Assembly (NCBI GenBank): GCA_030063045.1
Contig: JAQSEB010000010.1
Coordinates: 2,101,501-2,165,500 of the forward strand
DNA: 64,000 bases
Origin: Pratylenchus scribneri
Taxonomy: Eukaryota; Nematoda; Chromadorea; Rhabditida; Pratylenchidae
Direction of reading: 5' to 3'
Shown: piece by piece, positions 12,158 through 25,536 of the stretch
How the letters are laid out: every line of letters starts with the position of its first letter
Position numbering within the stretch: the stretch's first letter is position 1
Translations under genes and position numbers: made by a program
The notes under the pieces: model-generated
Seen by the model: only the letters and a program-made list of their open reading frames with translations
What the model was told of the DNA's origin: nothing
Database searches by the model: none

Positions 12158-13167
12158 ATGGTCGAATCAGACAGTCGAATTAAGGCATACAAATTTGTGG
12201 CCTATGCGGCCGTCACATTCTCGGTTGTGGCCGTCCTTTCCGTGGTTGTTACGCTGCCCATGGTCTACAACTATGTGTCCCATGTTCGCCGACAAATGCA
12301 GCATGAACTCAACTTTTGCAAGGCAAAAACAAATTCATTCCTTTTCCCCAAATTCACCTCCCTCATTCCATTCTAGGGTTCAGCCAAGGACATTTACGTT
12401 GAAGTGAACCACATGAAAACAACACCAGAAATGACGGCCAACAACCGAACAGTGCGTCAAGCCGGCGGCTATGGACCAGTGGTGAATCCGGCTCCAGCCT
12501 GCGGTGATTGCTGTCTGCCTGGCCAACCCGGACCCCAAGGAGCGCCAGGCAAACCAGGAAGACCCGGAAAGCCAGGAGCCCCGGGAGCACCCGGCACACC
12601 CGGAAAGCCGCCAACTGCGCCTTGCGAGCCAACAACCCCGCCACCATGCAAACCATGCCCGCAAGGACCACCCGGCCCACCAGGACCACCTGGTCCCCCA
12701 GGAGAGCCCGGAGAGTCTGGCACCCCAGGACGTGCCGGCTCCGATGCACCAAATGGCGAGCCTGGCCCGAGGGGACCACCTGGACCTCCTGGAGAGCCCG
12801 GACCGCAAGGACCACCCGGAGAGCCTGGAGTGCCTGCCACAGCTGAAGCCCCTGTTCCTGGCGAGCCAGGAGAGCAAGGAGACCAAGGTCAAATTTTTGG
12901 GCGAAATATATTATTCAATTCTATTTTGTTTGATTTTCAGGTGCTGCTGGCCCACCCGGCCCACCTGGACCACCCGGCGCCGATGGACCACCTGGTCCTC
13001 CAGGACCAAAAGGAGAACCCGGACCAGATGGGGCGCCCGGAGCCGACGGTCAACCCGGACCTGCAGGACCAGCTGGACCCGGTGGCACTGCTGGAGAGAA
13101 GGGAATTTGCCCGAAATATTGTGCCATCGATGGCGGTGTCTTCTTCGAGGACGGCACTCGGCGTTAA
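12158..13167 (+). CDS. Cuticle collagen 2
   Basis: Exons are 12158-12322, 12377-12887 and 12941-13167, giving 300 aa. The N-terminal cuticle collagen domain matches collagen 1 from [10 protein letters not shown] onward, but the first residues differ (MVESDS against MGIILESDS). The domain order is the same: membrane anchor, [18 protein letters not shown], Gly-X-Y blocks with a Cys hinge, a second long Gly-X-Y block, then [24 protein letters not shown]. The first intron uses a GC donor at the same place as in collagen 1. The second intron uses a normal GT donor where collagen 1 has GC. The stop is doubled (TAATAA). The two genes are probably a recent inverted duplication and may be expressed in the same moult. 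Confidence 0.93.
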
Positions 13168-14920
13168 TAAGGAGCGAAAGCAATCCGCTAACTTATTACC
13201 ATCTAAAATCATCATCAATTTTGCCAAAAACATCGGCAACACTTCCACCATTGGCCATAACATCGCCGATGCTGTCGCTGTTCTCCTCCTTCAATTTCTT
13301 GCCATTGCCGGTCTTCTTCCAATTTCTCTTTTTTCTGATGTGCTTTCCTTCCCATTTCCCCCTTTCATCCATGCCATTCTTTTTGTTGTCCCTCAATTAA
13401 AAAATTTCACAAAAAATATTTGAAAATTTCCAAAATCTTTTCGGCCATTTTCCATCCCAACCAACATCATTTATTCGTGCAAAATTTGATCGCTGCTCAA
13501 CATTTGTGATAAATATTTGTACATGATAATTTGATGGGAAAATTACAACAAATATTGCCGATTCAAAAGACCAAATTCACAAAAACATATTCAAATTATC
13601 ATTTTCACACTTATCTCTCACCCAAATACATTATGTGGAATAAAGGACATTTTGTTTGATAATTTTTTGGTGGAATTAATTGGGAAAATTTGAAGTATTT
13701 TTTGCTAAATTCCGTGGACGGTACGTGGAAAAGAAGATACAAAAACCCAAAACATTTATTTTGATTGGCTATTTTAAGTACCATATCCTTTGTATTCCTC
13801 CTTTGATGTGCCCATTGGCAATTTCCTCTCAGCGGCAAAAGGATGATTTATTTTTTGGGATTACTTTATGATTTGCCTTTGAATGAATATTTATTTATGG
13901 CCATAAAGACAGACGAATTTGGCAAAATTATTTCCACAGGCCAAATTTTTGTTTCCCTTTTCGAAAGATAATATGATGATACGTAATTTTCCCCATCATC
14001 AAATGCCGAATTCCAACTAAAATCCCCACCCACAATCCCTTTTTTTGTTGCTTCGAATTGGCTTTTCATCCAAACTCCTTCTGCTGAATTGCCTGAGGCC
14101 AAAGGATATGGCCAAAAAGGGTCCAAACAAAACTAAAATTGTCACGAAAATTTGTGAATTCATTCATCATTGGATTAGGCTGCAATTGGGGGGAAGAATT
14201 TTGGATGCAGATTTTCAACCCCAAAACTGCCCCCCTCCTCTTGATCGGCACCCGAAACCAGAAAAAGATAAAAGGAGAAGACAATTATCGCCCACATCAC
14301 CATTCCCCGTACCCAACTTTCCATCACAAAAGTGATCAGTCAAAATTCTGCGCGCGACAATGCGAAAATGTGAAGCTGAAAGAATTGGATGGATTGCCAG
14401 TTGCCACCACCGCTACACAATCATTGCCAACCGGCTGCCATCCTCCTCCAATAAAGTGCCCATGGATTTTGTGTTAAGAGAATGGACCTGTTTGTGTTTG
14501 GTTTGGATTGGAGCAGATCATTCTCGTCGCGTGAATTGATGATAATGAGGGGGGGATGGAGAGGAGGTGTGGGGGAATGTCCGTGAAAATTGGTGTGGAA
14601 CCGAGAAAAAAAGAATTGTGGATTTGATTTGGGGGAAAATTTGATTGCGGAATTATTTGGAGGGGAACGGAAGAATGTTTGGAAATATGATTTTAAAAAG
14701 CGCCGCAGGCAATCGTTGAAATTTGAATAAATTTTGGAAGAATGCCCCAGGCAATTTTTGGATTTTCGATGACAAAAATGTTGGGAGAATGAGTTATCTC
14801 ATAAATTTTAGATTCCCGAGTGTTGAAATGCTGATTCCTAAATATAAAATATTTAATTAATTTTTTATTCAATAATTTTAAATTCAACAAGAAAATCAAC
14901 AATAAAATAAAAAAAAATGT
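13168..14920. other. Spacer between collagen 2 and the URB1-like gene
   Basis: This is the 3' flank of two convergent genes. A few frames of 60-110 codons exist, but none has a start, splice sites or composition that I would call a gene. Confidence 0.5.
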
Positions 14921-17288
14921 TTAGGATGCAAGTCCAAATTGTTGGCCAAACCATTCAACCAATTCTTCTCTTTTCTTCAATTCTTTTTCATCTGAAATTC
15001 GTTCATCCCTTCTCAAATGGTCAAAAATCTGAAAAATTAAAAAATAATAAAATAAATTGAATTAAATTATTTTTGCCCACTTTTTTTGCATTCAATCGCA
15101 ATTTTGCCTCCAAAAATGGCCTTCGCTGTTCCAAATTTGCAATCTTCGATTTTGAGGCCATTTCTTCGTTCCCTTCTTCCAATTTCAAATCTGGCTGATG
15201 AATAATTTCGTTGATTTTTTGCACCAAAATTTTGAATATTTCCGCCAATTCAAATTCTTCCATCACGGTCGTCCTTTTGTGCTGAAATTGAATTAATATA
15301 AAAAGTAATTTAGAATTTTTTGGTAAAATTTTAAATATTTATGATAAATAATTTTTAAATATTTTAATTGAAATTTTTTTTATATAAAACTGACCAAAAT
15401 TGTGCTGGCGAGCCAAGTGCCAAAATCCAGCCGAAAAAACATATCCCGAAGGGCGGATTTGAGTTCCAAACATGACCTAAAATGATTAAAATTAAATAAA
15501 ATTGAATTAATCAAATTTTACCGAAATATTTTGAACATCAACAATTTGCCCCAATAATCGGCCATTGTGGTGCAAAAAAGTGACAAACATGATTCGATCC
15601 CGTAAATTCGGCAAAATGCTCCGTAATCGGCGGCGTCAATAATTGAATTTGAAAGGAGGCGGAGAATCCATTGCCTTTCTTTTAGGCAAAATTGGGTCGA
15701 AGTACTGAAGAATAATTTGATGAATTCGGGCACGGAGTCGAGTTGAAGGAATGGTTTTTGTGAGAGGAAGGCCATCAATGGAGCATAGATTGGCTCCTCA
15801 GGGGAGAGAATTACTTTGGCGAAGCGGGCAAGGAAATGGCTGATACCTGAAATTTTTTTAATTTAATTGGAATATAAATATTTTAGGTAATTTTGAAATA
15901 TTGTCTTTTATTGGAAAATATGAAGATTTTAATGGTTCATATTGGTTCAGAGATTTATCTCAAACCCCCAACCGTATACCCATTACCCAATTGATAGAAC
16001 TCTTCGATACGCATCATTTGATGATGATTTGGCTTAGGTTTAACCAATTTTAAATTAATTTTGAACCAAAAACCAAAAGATGATTTAAGCCGTTTAAAAC
16101 CCTTTAATTTTGATCAAACCATAACAAATTATATACCATTTGATGAGTCTCGTTGAATTCTATCCATTGGGAATTGGGTATAGAATTTTTGGGTCTAGGG
16201 CAAACCTTGAACCGCTATAATCTTTTCTTACCAAATATTTTTTTCGCAAAATTAAATATTTTATTTAATTAAATTTTTAACTTACAATTATTTATTCGTT
16301 GATTATGGAATTCCAAACTGTCCCGGAATATATCCAATAAATGTCTATAAATGATCCGTTGCGGAAATCGTTCATCGCTCAATTCAAATAATCGCGTTCG
16401 GAATCGTTCCAAAAATGCGTAGGCAAATGTCCGTAGGAATGGATCATGGAAGCTGGTTGAAGCAAAACAAAATGAAAGGGCATTGGATGTGACCATGTTT
16501 TTGCAATTTAGCTGAAAAACACGGAAATATTAATGGTGAAAATAATTAATTAACCTTTGTTCCTGGTTTAATCAGCTGAACCAATGAACGCAACACAAAT
16601 CTTGGATCATAGCAATTTTGATCAAATTCCTTTTTTCGATCAAAACTGGCCATTTTCAGCAATGTTTGCCACATTCGCTTCTGATCAAAATATTCCAGGA
16701 CTTGATCCGGCTCCAAATATTTATGCAAAATTCGGCCATATTTGATCAATTCAGCATAATATGATTTTGAGCGTTCACCAAAAACAAGAGGCGAACATAT
16801 CCTTGATGGAAATATTGTTTTTAATTTCGAATTAATAAAAATAAAACCTGAAATCCAAACAATAATTTGTCTCGAGTTGTTCAAGAATATCGAAGATTAA
16901 GAGATCCTCGCCACTTAAAGTGCAATTATATCGCCAAAGTAATCCAGTAATGAATTTCACATCACCCAATGTGGTTATTTGACTTTTTAATTCGGACTAA
17001 ATTGCAAATTAATAAATGAATTGAAATTGTTCTTACATTTTGCTGGTTTTCTTGAAGTAAATTCAAAAATTTCTTCAGTGATTTTCTTAAAACCTCCTTT
17101 TCCGAACAAATATCCGAATGGAATTCCTTCAAAATGCAGAGTAAATCACCAATCTTCTTTTCTTCTAATTTGTGAATAAATCCATTCGTAATTCTTTCAT
17201 TTTTGTTGTTGAATTTCCTTCTTTTTCCGTTGTAAATTGTCTTGGATTCATTGTTGAATTTCCTTTTTGTCTTTACGCCATTCTGCAT
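14921..17288 (-). CDS. URB1/Npa1-like ribosome biogenesis protein, unusually short
   Basis: Exons on the minus strand are 17288-17037, 16996-16848, 16801-16555, 16511-16286, 15846-15522, 15476-15395, 15281-15081 and 15028-14921, giving 529 aa in frame throughout. URB1 (Npa1) is a nucleolar protein required for early 60S subunit assembly. Family-like segments are LLWRYNCTLSGEDLLIFDIL, YDPRFVLRSL, and the C-terminal-domain block ERQWILRLLSNSIIDAADY followed by ESCLSLFCTTMADYWGKLL. The N-terminus is basic (KTKRKF, KRRKF), as expected for a nucleolar protein. URB1 proteins are usually near 2000 aa. Here the long N-terminal helical-repeat region is absent, and only 440 bases separate this start from the divergent eIF3i gene, so there is no room for it. 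Intron 4 holds an M1 repeat. Confidence 0.78.
15918..16229. repeat. MITE-like palindromic repeat, family M1, copy 1
   Basis: It starts near gaagattttaatggttca and ends near tgaaccgctataatctttt, so the ends are inverted copies of each other. Inner blocks (ggtttaaccaattttaaatt and ttgatcaaaccat) recur in the other M1 copies. It lies in an intron of the URB1-like gene. Confidence 0.75.
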
Positions 17289-17728
17289 TTTAATCTGCAA
17301 ATCACAAAATTAGTAAAATTTAGAATTTTTTAAAAGGTTTAATCAGATTCATTTTATAATGAAGGTTTTTTAACCTAGCCTAGCCCTAAAATTTTTAGTT
17401 TTTTAGAAGATTATCCATAAATATTTTATTTTTTTTATTTCCCTTTCTTTATATTTTGGTTTGGGAGGTTGGGAGTTGGGACTATATGTTTCATTTTTCT
17501 AAAAACTGCAGTACACAAATTTTTCTCGCTATTCAGTCTTCATGCTTCATCTCAAGGTTTTTCAGGAATCAGGATTTTAGATTATAGCTTTCATAAATAA
17601 ATTTATTAAAAATTGTTGTGTCAGAAATATTCAATCGATATCAATATTCATTTATTATTATTCTTCTTCTTTTTTTATTTTTTCACAAACCACAATATTT
17701 AACGCATTATTTTTAGAAATTAAATAAA
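17289..17728. promoter_or_regulatory. Short divergent promoter region, URB1-like and eIF3i
   Basis: These 440 AT-rich bases separate two divergent genes that both serve protein synthesis. A tttgcag acceptor lies just before the URB1-like ATG, and a tttttag acceptor lies about a dozen bases before the eIF3i ATG, consistent with trans-splicing of both. I identify no individual promoter element. Confidence 0.45.
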
Positions 17729-19495
17729 ATGAGACCACTTGCTCTAAAAGGTCATACACGTCCAATTACGCGTGTTCGGTTGAACCAAGAAGGCGATATT
17801 CTATTCTCTTCGGCAAAAGATAAGCATATTTGTGTTTGGTACACCGAAAATGGCGAACGAATTGGCACTTATGAAGGTTTTTTTATTTGTTGATTACTAA
17901 CTATGAAAATAATTTAAAAAGCAATAAAAATATAAATACATTTAATAAAAATAAATTCATTTTCTAATCAAATTCTTCAGGTCATAATGGTATGGTTTCG
18001 GATATTGATGTTACATGGGACACGAAAACGCTTGTTTCTGCATCGGGAGACCGAATGATGATGGTTTAATTTTTATAAAAAATTTTATAAAATTTATAAC
18101 AATTTTTAGGTTTGGGATGTGGAAACCGGAGCAAAAAAAGGTGACTTGGAGATGCCCACCGTTATTCGATCAATTGGACTTTCGTATAGTGGAAATTTGG
18201 TCGTATTTACAACGCAAAAACCTCAAACAAGCAAAGCCGGCGTTTTTGTACAAGATTTGCGGGAATTTTACAGCAGCGGCGGAAAATTCAATCCAATTTT
18301 ACAAGTCAATTTGGACCAACAAAGTGATGCATGTTTATTCTCGCATTTGGATGATTCCATTGTGTTCGGTTAGTTCAGACCAAAAGAACAATTATTGGAT
18401 TGATTTATTGATTTTTAGGTACCCAAGGAGGACAACTCCAAATCTACGATTTGAGACGCCCGAATGATGCACTCAACTTCAGCAGTTCGCATACATTCGC
18501 CATAAATGATTTGCAAAAATCCCCGGATGAAGCATTCCTCATCTCATCATCAAAGGATAAAACTGCCAAATTGCATGATGCAAAAACACTGGACCCACTC
18601 AAAAAATACAAGTTCGTTTATTTAATTATATTTTAAATATTTAGTAATTAAGTTAAGAATACTGATTAATTTAGAGTCTATCATTTAAAAATTTGGCGAA
18701 AACACAGAAAATGGCTAAAAGATTATAATATGGTTCAATAGTTTGTCCTCGATCCTCAAAACTTATAACTAATTGATAGATCTAGTCAAAAACACATCGA
18801 TTGGTATAATTTGACATGGTTTTGGTTTGGTCAAAATTAAAGGGTTTTAAACCCCTTTAAACTATCTTCTGGTTATTAGCTCAAAACCGCATTAGTTGAA
18901 CCTACAAGTCAAATCATTATCTAGAACTATGCGTCTCGAAGAGATCTATTGATTTGATTTATGGTTTTGAGGATAAGGCAACCATTATAATCTTTTCATT
19001 TTTTAATTTATTTTTCGTCATGTTATTAAATATTTTCCATTAAAAATAGGCTGAATATTATTCAACAAATATAAATTTAAAATCAAAATATAAACCCAAT
19101 AATTGTAATTTGTTGAATTTAAATCTCGTCAAATTCAGATCAACCCGACCTGTCAATTCTGCTTCAATTTCGCCGACTCGAGATCACATCATTCTGGGGG
19201 GAGGAGAAGAATCAATGACGGTGACACAGACCTCCGCCTCTGCTGGACAATTCGAAGCCAAACTCTACCATATGATATTTGAGGAGGAATTTGCCCGATT
19301 CAAAGGACATTTTGGCCCAATCAATTCAATCGTGTTCGACCCAACCGGCGATATTGGTAATCCAAAAATAATTTAATTTTAAAATAAATTCCCCAATTTA
19401 AAGTCGTTTCTGGCGGTGAAGATGGCTATGTGCGAATTCAGGAAATGGACCAATCCTACAAGGAGTTCGAATTTGATGTTGGAATAAACACTTGA
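17729..19495 (+). CDS. eif-3.I: Eukaryotic translation initiation factor 3 subunit I
   Basis: Exons are 17729-17876, 17981-18063, 18110-18368, 18419-18611, 19139-19356 and 19404-19495, giving 330 aa, the usual length for eIF3i. The protein is a WD40 propeller. It opens with [19 protein letters not shown] and [16 protein letters not shown], then [11 protein letters not shown]...LVSASGDR...[50 protein letters not shown], and the closing [18 protein letters not shown] with [12 protein letters not shown]. It is a cytoplasmic subunit of the eIF3 complex that bridges mRNA to the 40S ribosome. The fourth intron is enlarged by an M1 repeat. It is convergent with the small secreted-protein gene downstream. 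Confidence 0.95.
18714..18998. repeat. MITE-like palindromic repeat, family M1, copy 2
   Basis: It runs from aaaagattataatatggttca to accattataatctttt inside intron 4 of eIF3i, with the internal gggttttaaacccctttaaac block shared with other M1 copies. Confidence 0.75.
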
Positions 19496-19648
19496 TGAAG
19501 AAAAAGATGTAAACCATGAAATACAATATTTATTGATTGATTGGAAATTATTTTTTATTCATAATTGTTGATAGATAAAAAAAAACATTTGAAAATGTGA
19601 ATGATTTCAAATACAAAAAATTTCCTCATCAATTCACTCAATCCACAT

Positions 19649-20114
19649 TCAGCCGGATTCCTCTTCGCCAGATCCTTCCACTCCATTTTCTTCAGCTTCA
19701 GCCATCCTTTTTCGTCTTGTTTCTTGGACTCTTTCCTTCATGAATGTGGGCAGCTCAATTTGTTTTTTGACCTCCTTCGGTGCTTCTCCGGATCCTTCAG
19801 CCGCCTCCTCCTCCTCTGAAGATGATGAACCGTCACCCTTATTATTCACTTCCCGTCGGCGTCTCATCGTTGGTTGATCCGATGCTTCTTCTCCCGATCC
19901 TTCATTGGTGGCCTCCATTTCAACATTCCTGACAATTCGGACCTAAACAAAAATATTTTCTAAAATTATTTTGATAAAATTATACCGGTTTGAGCATAAT
20001 TTGATCCTCCTCAAGACCTCTCAATTCCTCTTCTGCGAATCCCCATCGAATTAATCCATGGCCCAATCCAAGCAAAAAAGTAGAAAGAAACACGAATAAA
20101 ATCAACTTTTGCAT
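19649..20114 (-). CDS. Small secreted acidic protein, paralogue of the gene at 55971
   Basis: Two exons, 20114-19986 and 19942-19649, give 140 aa. Residues 1-19 are a signal peptide (MQKLILFVFLSTFLLGLGHG). The rest is hydrophilic and Glu/Ser/Gly-rich (EATNEGSGEEASDQP, a basic RRRREV step, then SSSSEEEE). Exon 1 and the start of exon 2 match the gene at 55971-56944 almost residue for residue, including WGFAEE, EEDQIM and VRNVEMEATNEGSGEEA, and the intron sits at the same codon. After the RREV step the two proteins are unrelated: this one ends in KERVQETRRKRMAEAEENG, the other in a Thr-rich tract and membrane segment. The function is unknown. A secreted effector or matrix role is possible but unproven. 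Confidence 0.8.
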
Positions 20115-20967
20115 TCTAAATTGAATAGGAATTTTAAATGAGTAAAAAATAGAGAATGAATTGGGTGATTGGGTTGAATGGGAAGGGTCACCAATGGAAT
20201 ATTTGGATAGAAAATTATTGAATTCCTATTTTCCCTGAAGCTAACATTGGAAATCGAATTGATTTACTCATTTAAAAACCTTAAAATGTGGGCAAAAAAT
20301 GGACAGAAAACAATAAAAAAACTTTTGGCCAACCAAATGACCTCAGGGAGGCTAAAAAGAAAAACTCAAGTGTTCCTAATCTAACCTTAAGGAAGAAGCA
20401 CCGCCTGTTACGAAACGATTAGGTGGAATTATGCAGAAGGTGAATGGACAAAGGGTGGATTGCAAAAAACCAAGCCAAAAAAATTAGCCTCAAAGATTGG
20501 GGCTTGGCCCAAAAGGCGTAATGAATGGTGGATGGTGGTGGATTGGATGACGGATTATGAAAGGCAAAAGGGGAATTTGTTGGCAACGCCCAACAATTGA
20601 ATAAAAGAAAAAGTTGGATATTTTAGGATAAAATTTCAATGGTCAGCTGCTTTTCCGGCTTTTTAGCTAGCAAATGAGGGCCCTATGACGTGTCAATCAT
20701 TCTCTTTTGATCAAAAGTTTTGATGATTTAGCAGTTGTTTCGCAGGGCAAAATCATCCCCAATGAAAATGATGTTAAAAATTGGAATGGATAAAGCAAAA
20801 TTGAAAGGGGGGGGGGGGGTGGAAATGGTTTAAATAAATCAGCTGATGTGAAATGGAATTTATCACAAAATGAAGGATGGATTAAAAAGATAATATCAAT
20901 TTTACAAATGTTAAAGCAAATCACAATGGGAGAATATTTTGTGTGCATTTTTTTCTTTCCAATAACA
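20115..20967. other. Spacer with a poly-G run
   Basis: I see no gene. A run of about a dozen G lies near 20807-20819. The region should hold the promoter of the small secreted-protein gene at its left edge. Confidence 0.5.
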
Positions 20968-21706
20968 TCATTTCCTCCTTCTGCCGAATAAACGAGCTCC
21001 TTGACTGATTATTGGTACTTCATAGGGTTGATATTGGCCAGCATCAATGCCAAATAATTTACTGGCCTAAAATTCAATAGAATTGAAAGAAAAATTCAAA
21101 AATGAATGAACAAACTTGTCGAACACCCGAATAAAATTGTTGACCAGCTTGAAATGCCAAATCAGTCAATGGCCCGGCGAATGCATTGTTTGCGGCCGCC
21201 TGCTCAAATCCAGTTGTGGGTATTGGTGGACCAAGGCCGTTGCGTGAATTTTGGAGTGTTCGGCCTAATGGTTCTGCAAAATTGTTGATCGCCGATGATG
21301 AAGATGATCCCGGATTGGAAAATATTGATCCTGGAGGCGGCTTCGAATTTGGATCGATCACATTTTTGGCTGCACCGGCGACTGCAGGGGGCGATGAATC
21401 CATCTTCTCTAAATGTCCGTTGAGTACTGAGGAGGCTGGCAATTGCGGCGATTGTGGTTCTTGTTGAGGATTGTTGATGGAATCGGCAAAAATCTGAATT
21501 AAGGTATTTTAATATTTTTGATTTTGCTGTTAACTTACTTCATCCAGCATTGGGTCGTCGTATTCTCCAATGTTTGCAGCACTCGGAACTTTTTCTGCCT
21601 GCAAATTATTCGAATATATTTTGAAGAAATTAAAATTCATTTTTTTTACCAGAAAATTCGGAATAAATAAACAAAATACTAAAATCAATTTTTGGGGTAA
21701 TGGCAT
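20968..21706 (-). CDS. Small secreted protein with a C-terminal amidation-like motif
   Basis: Exons on the minus strand are 21706-21650, 21598-21539, 21493-21116 and 21066-20968, giving 197 aa. The N-terminus is a signal peptide (PQKLILVFCLFIPNFL), followed by an acidic part (EYDDPMLDE) and a Pro/Ser/Ala/Asn-rich body. The last exon is more ordered (SKLFGIDAGQYQPYEVP) and ends in ARLFGRRRK before the stop. A Gly followed by basic residues is the usual processing and amidation signal of neuropeptide precursors, so a C-terminal peptide ending in RLF-amide is conceivable. I do not recognise the protein, and only one such motif is present, so other secreted roles remain open. Confidence 0.72.
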
Positions 21707-22112
21707 TTTAGAAGATAAACGGGGATAAATTGGTAAGGAAGGGTGAAGGGATCAAATCAGAGATGCGATTTATGTCACCCAGTTAAAAGAACAAATGCGA
21801 TCAGCCACTAAATCGCAGCAGATCCATTCCCCCAAGTCCATATATCCAAAAAAAAGGAGAGGAGAATTGAGTAGCTATTATTATTGACTAACTTCGCCAA
21901 ATAAAGAACAATAAAACCTGATTTGTATAACAATTACTAATTAGTATTTGAGCACATAATTCCCAACATTTTATTTTATTTTCTTTATTTGGATTTTGGA
22001 ATCAAAATACAATAATAATAATAGAGATCTTGTGGAATATTGTTGGAAATCAATTATGCAAAAATGAAAAATGGAAGGCATATGAAAAAATGTATTAAAG
22101 GAAAGTCAATCA
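21707..22112. other. Spacer
   Basis: This AT-rich spacer lies between two minus-strand genes (secreted protein and GCN5-like). I see no gene in it. Confidence 0.5.
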
Positions 22113-23698
<1,586 letters not shown>

Positions 23699-24032
23699 TG
23701 AATTTTATTAAAGTTGATTGTTAAATTGGACAATGGACACAACAATTTGTCCTTAAGATATTTAGCGCAAACGAAACGGCTGCAGCAGAAAATATCTAAA
23801 TTGATATGATCGTGGTATGATTTAGACAAGAAATGAAAAATAGTAAACAAAAATTGAGAGGTTGGGATGAAAAAGGAATTAGATCTTTTTTCATCAGACA
23901 AAACAAAACAAACCAAACCCAAACCATTTCTTCCATTTTTAATGCCGTTAAACCACCGCAACTCAACTCCATCCTTTTTTTTTTCAAATCCAACTATGAT
24001 TTTTTAACATTTTTCAATAAATTTTAGCAAAT
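23699..24032. promoter_or_regulatory. Short divergent promoter region, GCN5-like and coiled-coil genes
   Basis: These 334 bases separate two divergent starts. A tttag acceptor lies six bases before the plus-strand ATG at 24033, as expected for spliced-leader addition. No single element is recognisable. Confidence 0.4.
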
Positions 24033-25536
24033 ATGAGCAAATTTGTGGATGAAAATCTAAAATTGCGCAGTGAAAATATGGACTTGATGAGAAAATTGAT
24101 GGAGAAAATGGAAGAAGAAAATGCCAAATGCAAGGAAAACATTGAATTGAAGGCAAAATTGAGCGAATTAGAGGGACAAATTGCGGAATTGAAAGAAAAG
24201 AATGCTGAATTGAAGGATCAACACACCAAATCGATGAACGAGATTGCGGAACTTAAGGCGGAAAAATTATTACAAGTTTGTTTTGATTTACACTTACTAT
24301 TATTATTATTAATAACATCTAACAATTGATTTTTTATTTTGAAGGATCAGCGAATGAGTAACAATACAAAAATGTCAAAAATGCTCAACAAAATTGAGGA
24401 AATGAAGCTAAAAGAAATGGAATTGAAAGAAAAATTGGACAAGAAAATTGCAAAAATGGAACAGAAAAAGGAAATGAAGATTACGGAATTGAAGAGTCAG
24501 ATGATCAAATTATCGGATAGCAAACGAGTTTTGATGAACCAATTCGAGGAATTGTCGGCGGCGGAAGTTGGTTTTTCAAAATTGAAATTTTAAATTCATT
24601 TTTTAAGCGAGAAAAGCATTCTGAACCGGTCGTTACCATTGAGTCGATGCAGCAAAGGAAACGGGCAGCCGATGAAGAGTCCGACAGCACAACGGCAACC
24701 AAAAAATCGAAATATTCGGAGAAGGAATCGAAGAGCAAATCAATCAATCAGCATCAAAAGCCAGCAACAATTACCGTCACTACAAAGAAAACCGCGACCA
24801 CCACCAACGCCAACAACAGCAATGGGTCAAAAAGAATTCGCAAGGAGGCTCCGAAGGAGGAGAAAAAGGTAAAATCACAAAATTAAAATTCAATGGTTAA
24901 ATTTTTATAGAATTCGGATAAGAAAATTTCGGAGACCGCCACAAAAGGAGGCTACACTGGATTCGACATTGAACAACTTTTCAGCGACACAAAAGGCGGC
25001 GATTCATCAAACATTGTCCCCACTGTTGATGAGCACGGTGAAGGTTGGTTGAAATATTTTTTTTTGCAATAAATTGAAATTTAAGGTGATGCCAACAATG
25101 CAAGCAAAGAGAATACACCGAAAATCAGTCGAGGAATGCAACAGGACTCGGAACCGGCACCAACATTCTTTGCGTCTAAAACTTCGACCAGACGTAATTT
25201 CATTTTTAATTTTAAACTAACTAAATTTCTGTATTTTTCAGTTGCATTTGATCTGCACAAAGCTGAAACTGAACGACGTGAATTCCTGGCAAAATCCCGT
25301 GGGCAACAGCAAAGCATTCAGCAGGTTATTTGCATAGTGAAATGTGGATTGCATTAATAATTTAGAAGGAAATTCATGGAGTGGACAACTTCGTCAAACG
25401 TCAGGGAGAATCGGGAAACAAGCGCACGGAGCAGGACCAATATCGGGAGATAAAACAGGAAATTGACATCAAAATCAAGCAGCGGGACAAGGAATTGGAA
25501 GAACAGCGAGGAAGTTTGAAGTTCAGGGAGAATTGA
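24033..25536 (+). CDS. Coiled-coil, probably nuclear protein of unknown function
   Basis: Exons are 24033-24275, 24345-24566, 24608-24868, 24911-25043, 25086-25193, 25242-25324 and 25366-25536, giving 406 aa. Residues 1-155 are an almost continuous coiled coil rich in Glu, Lys, Leu and Met. The middle (~160-245) is basic and Ser/Thr-rich with two likely nuclear-localisation clusters (QQRKRAADE and GSKRIRKEAPKEEKK). The last ~85 residues return to charged helix (KAETERREFLAKSRGQQQ, KQEIDIKIKQRDKELEEQR). The arrangement fits a chromatin, nuclear or cytoskeletal scaffold, but I recognise no family. It is followed 390 bases later, same strand, by the GTPBP6-like gene. Confidence 0.75.

Noticed and set aside
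20807..20819. Poly-G and poly-C runs as biological signals (also near 58996-59010)
   Set aside because: Simple homopolymers, length may be affected by sequencing.
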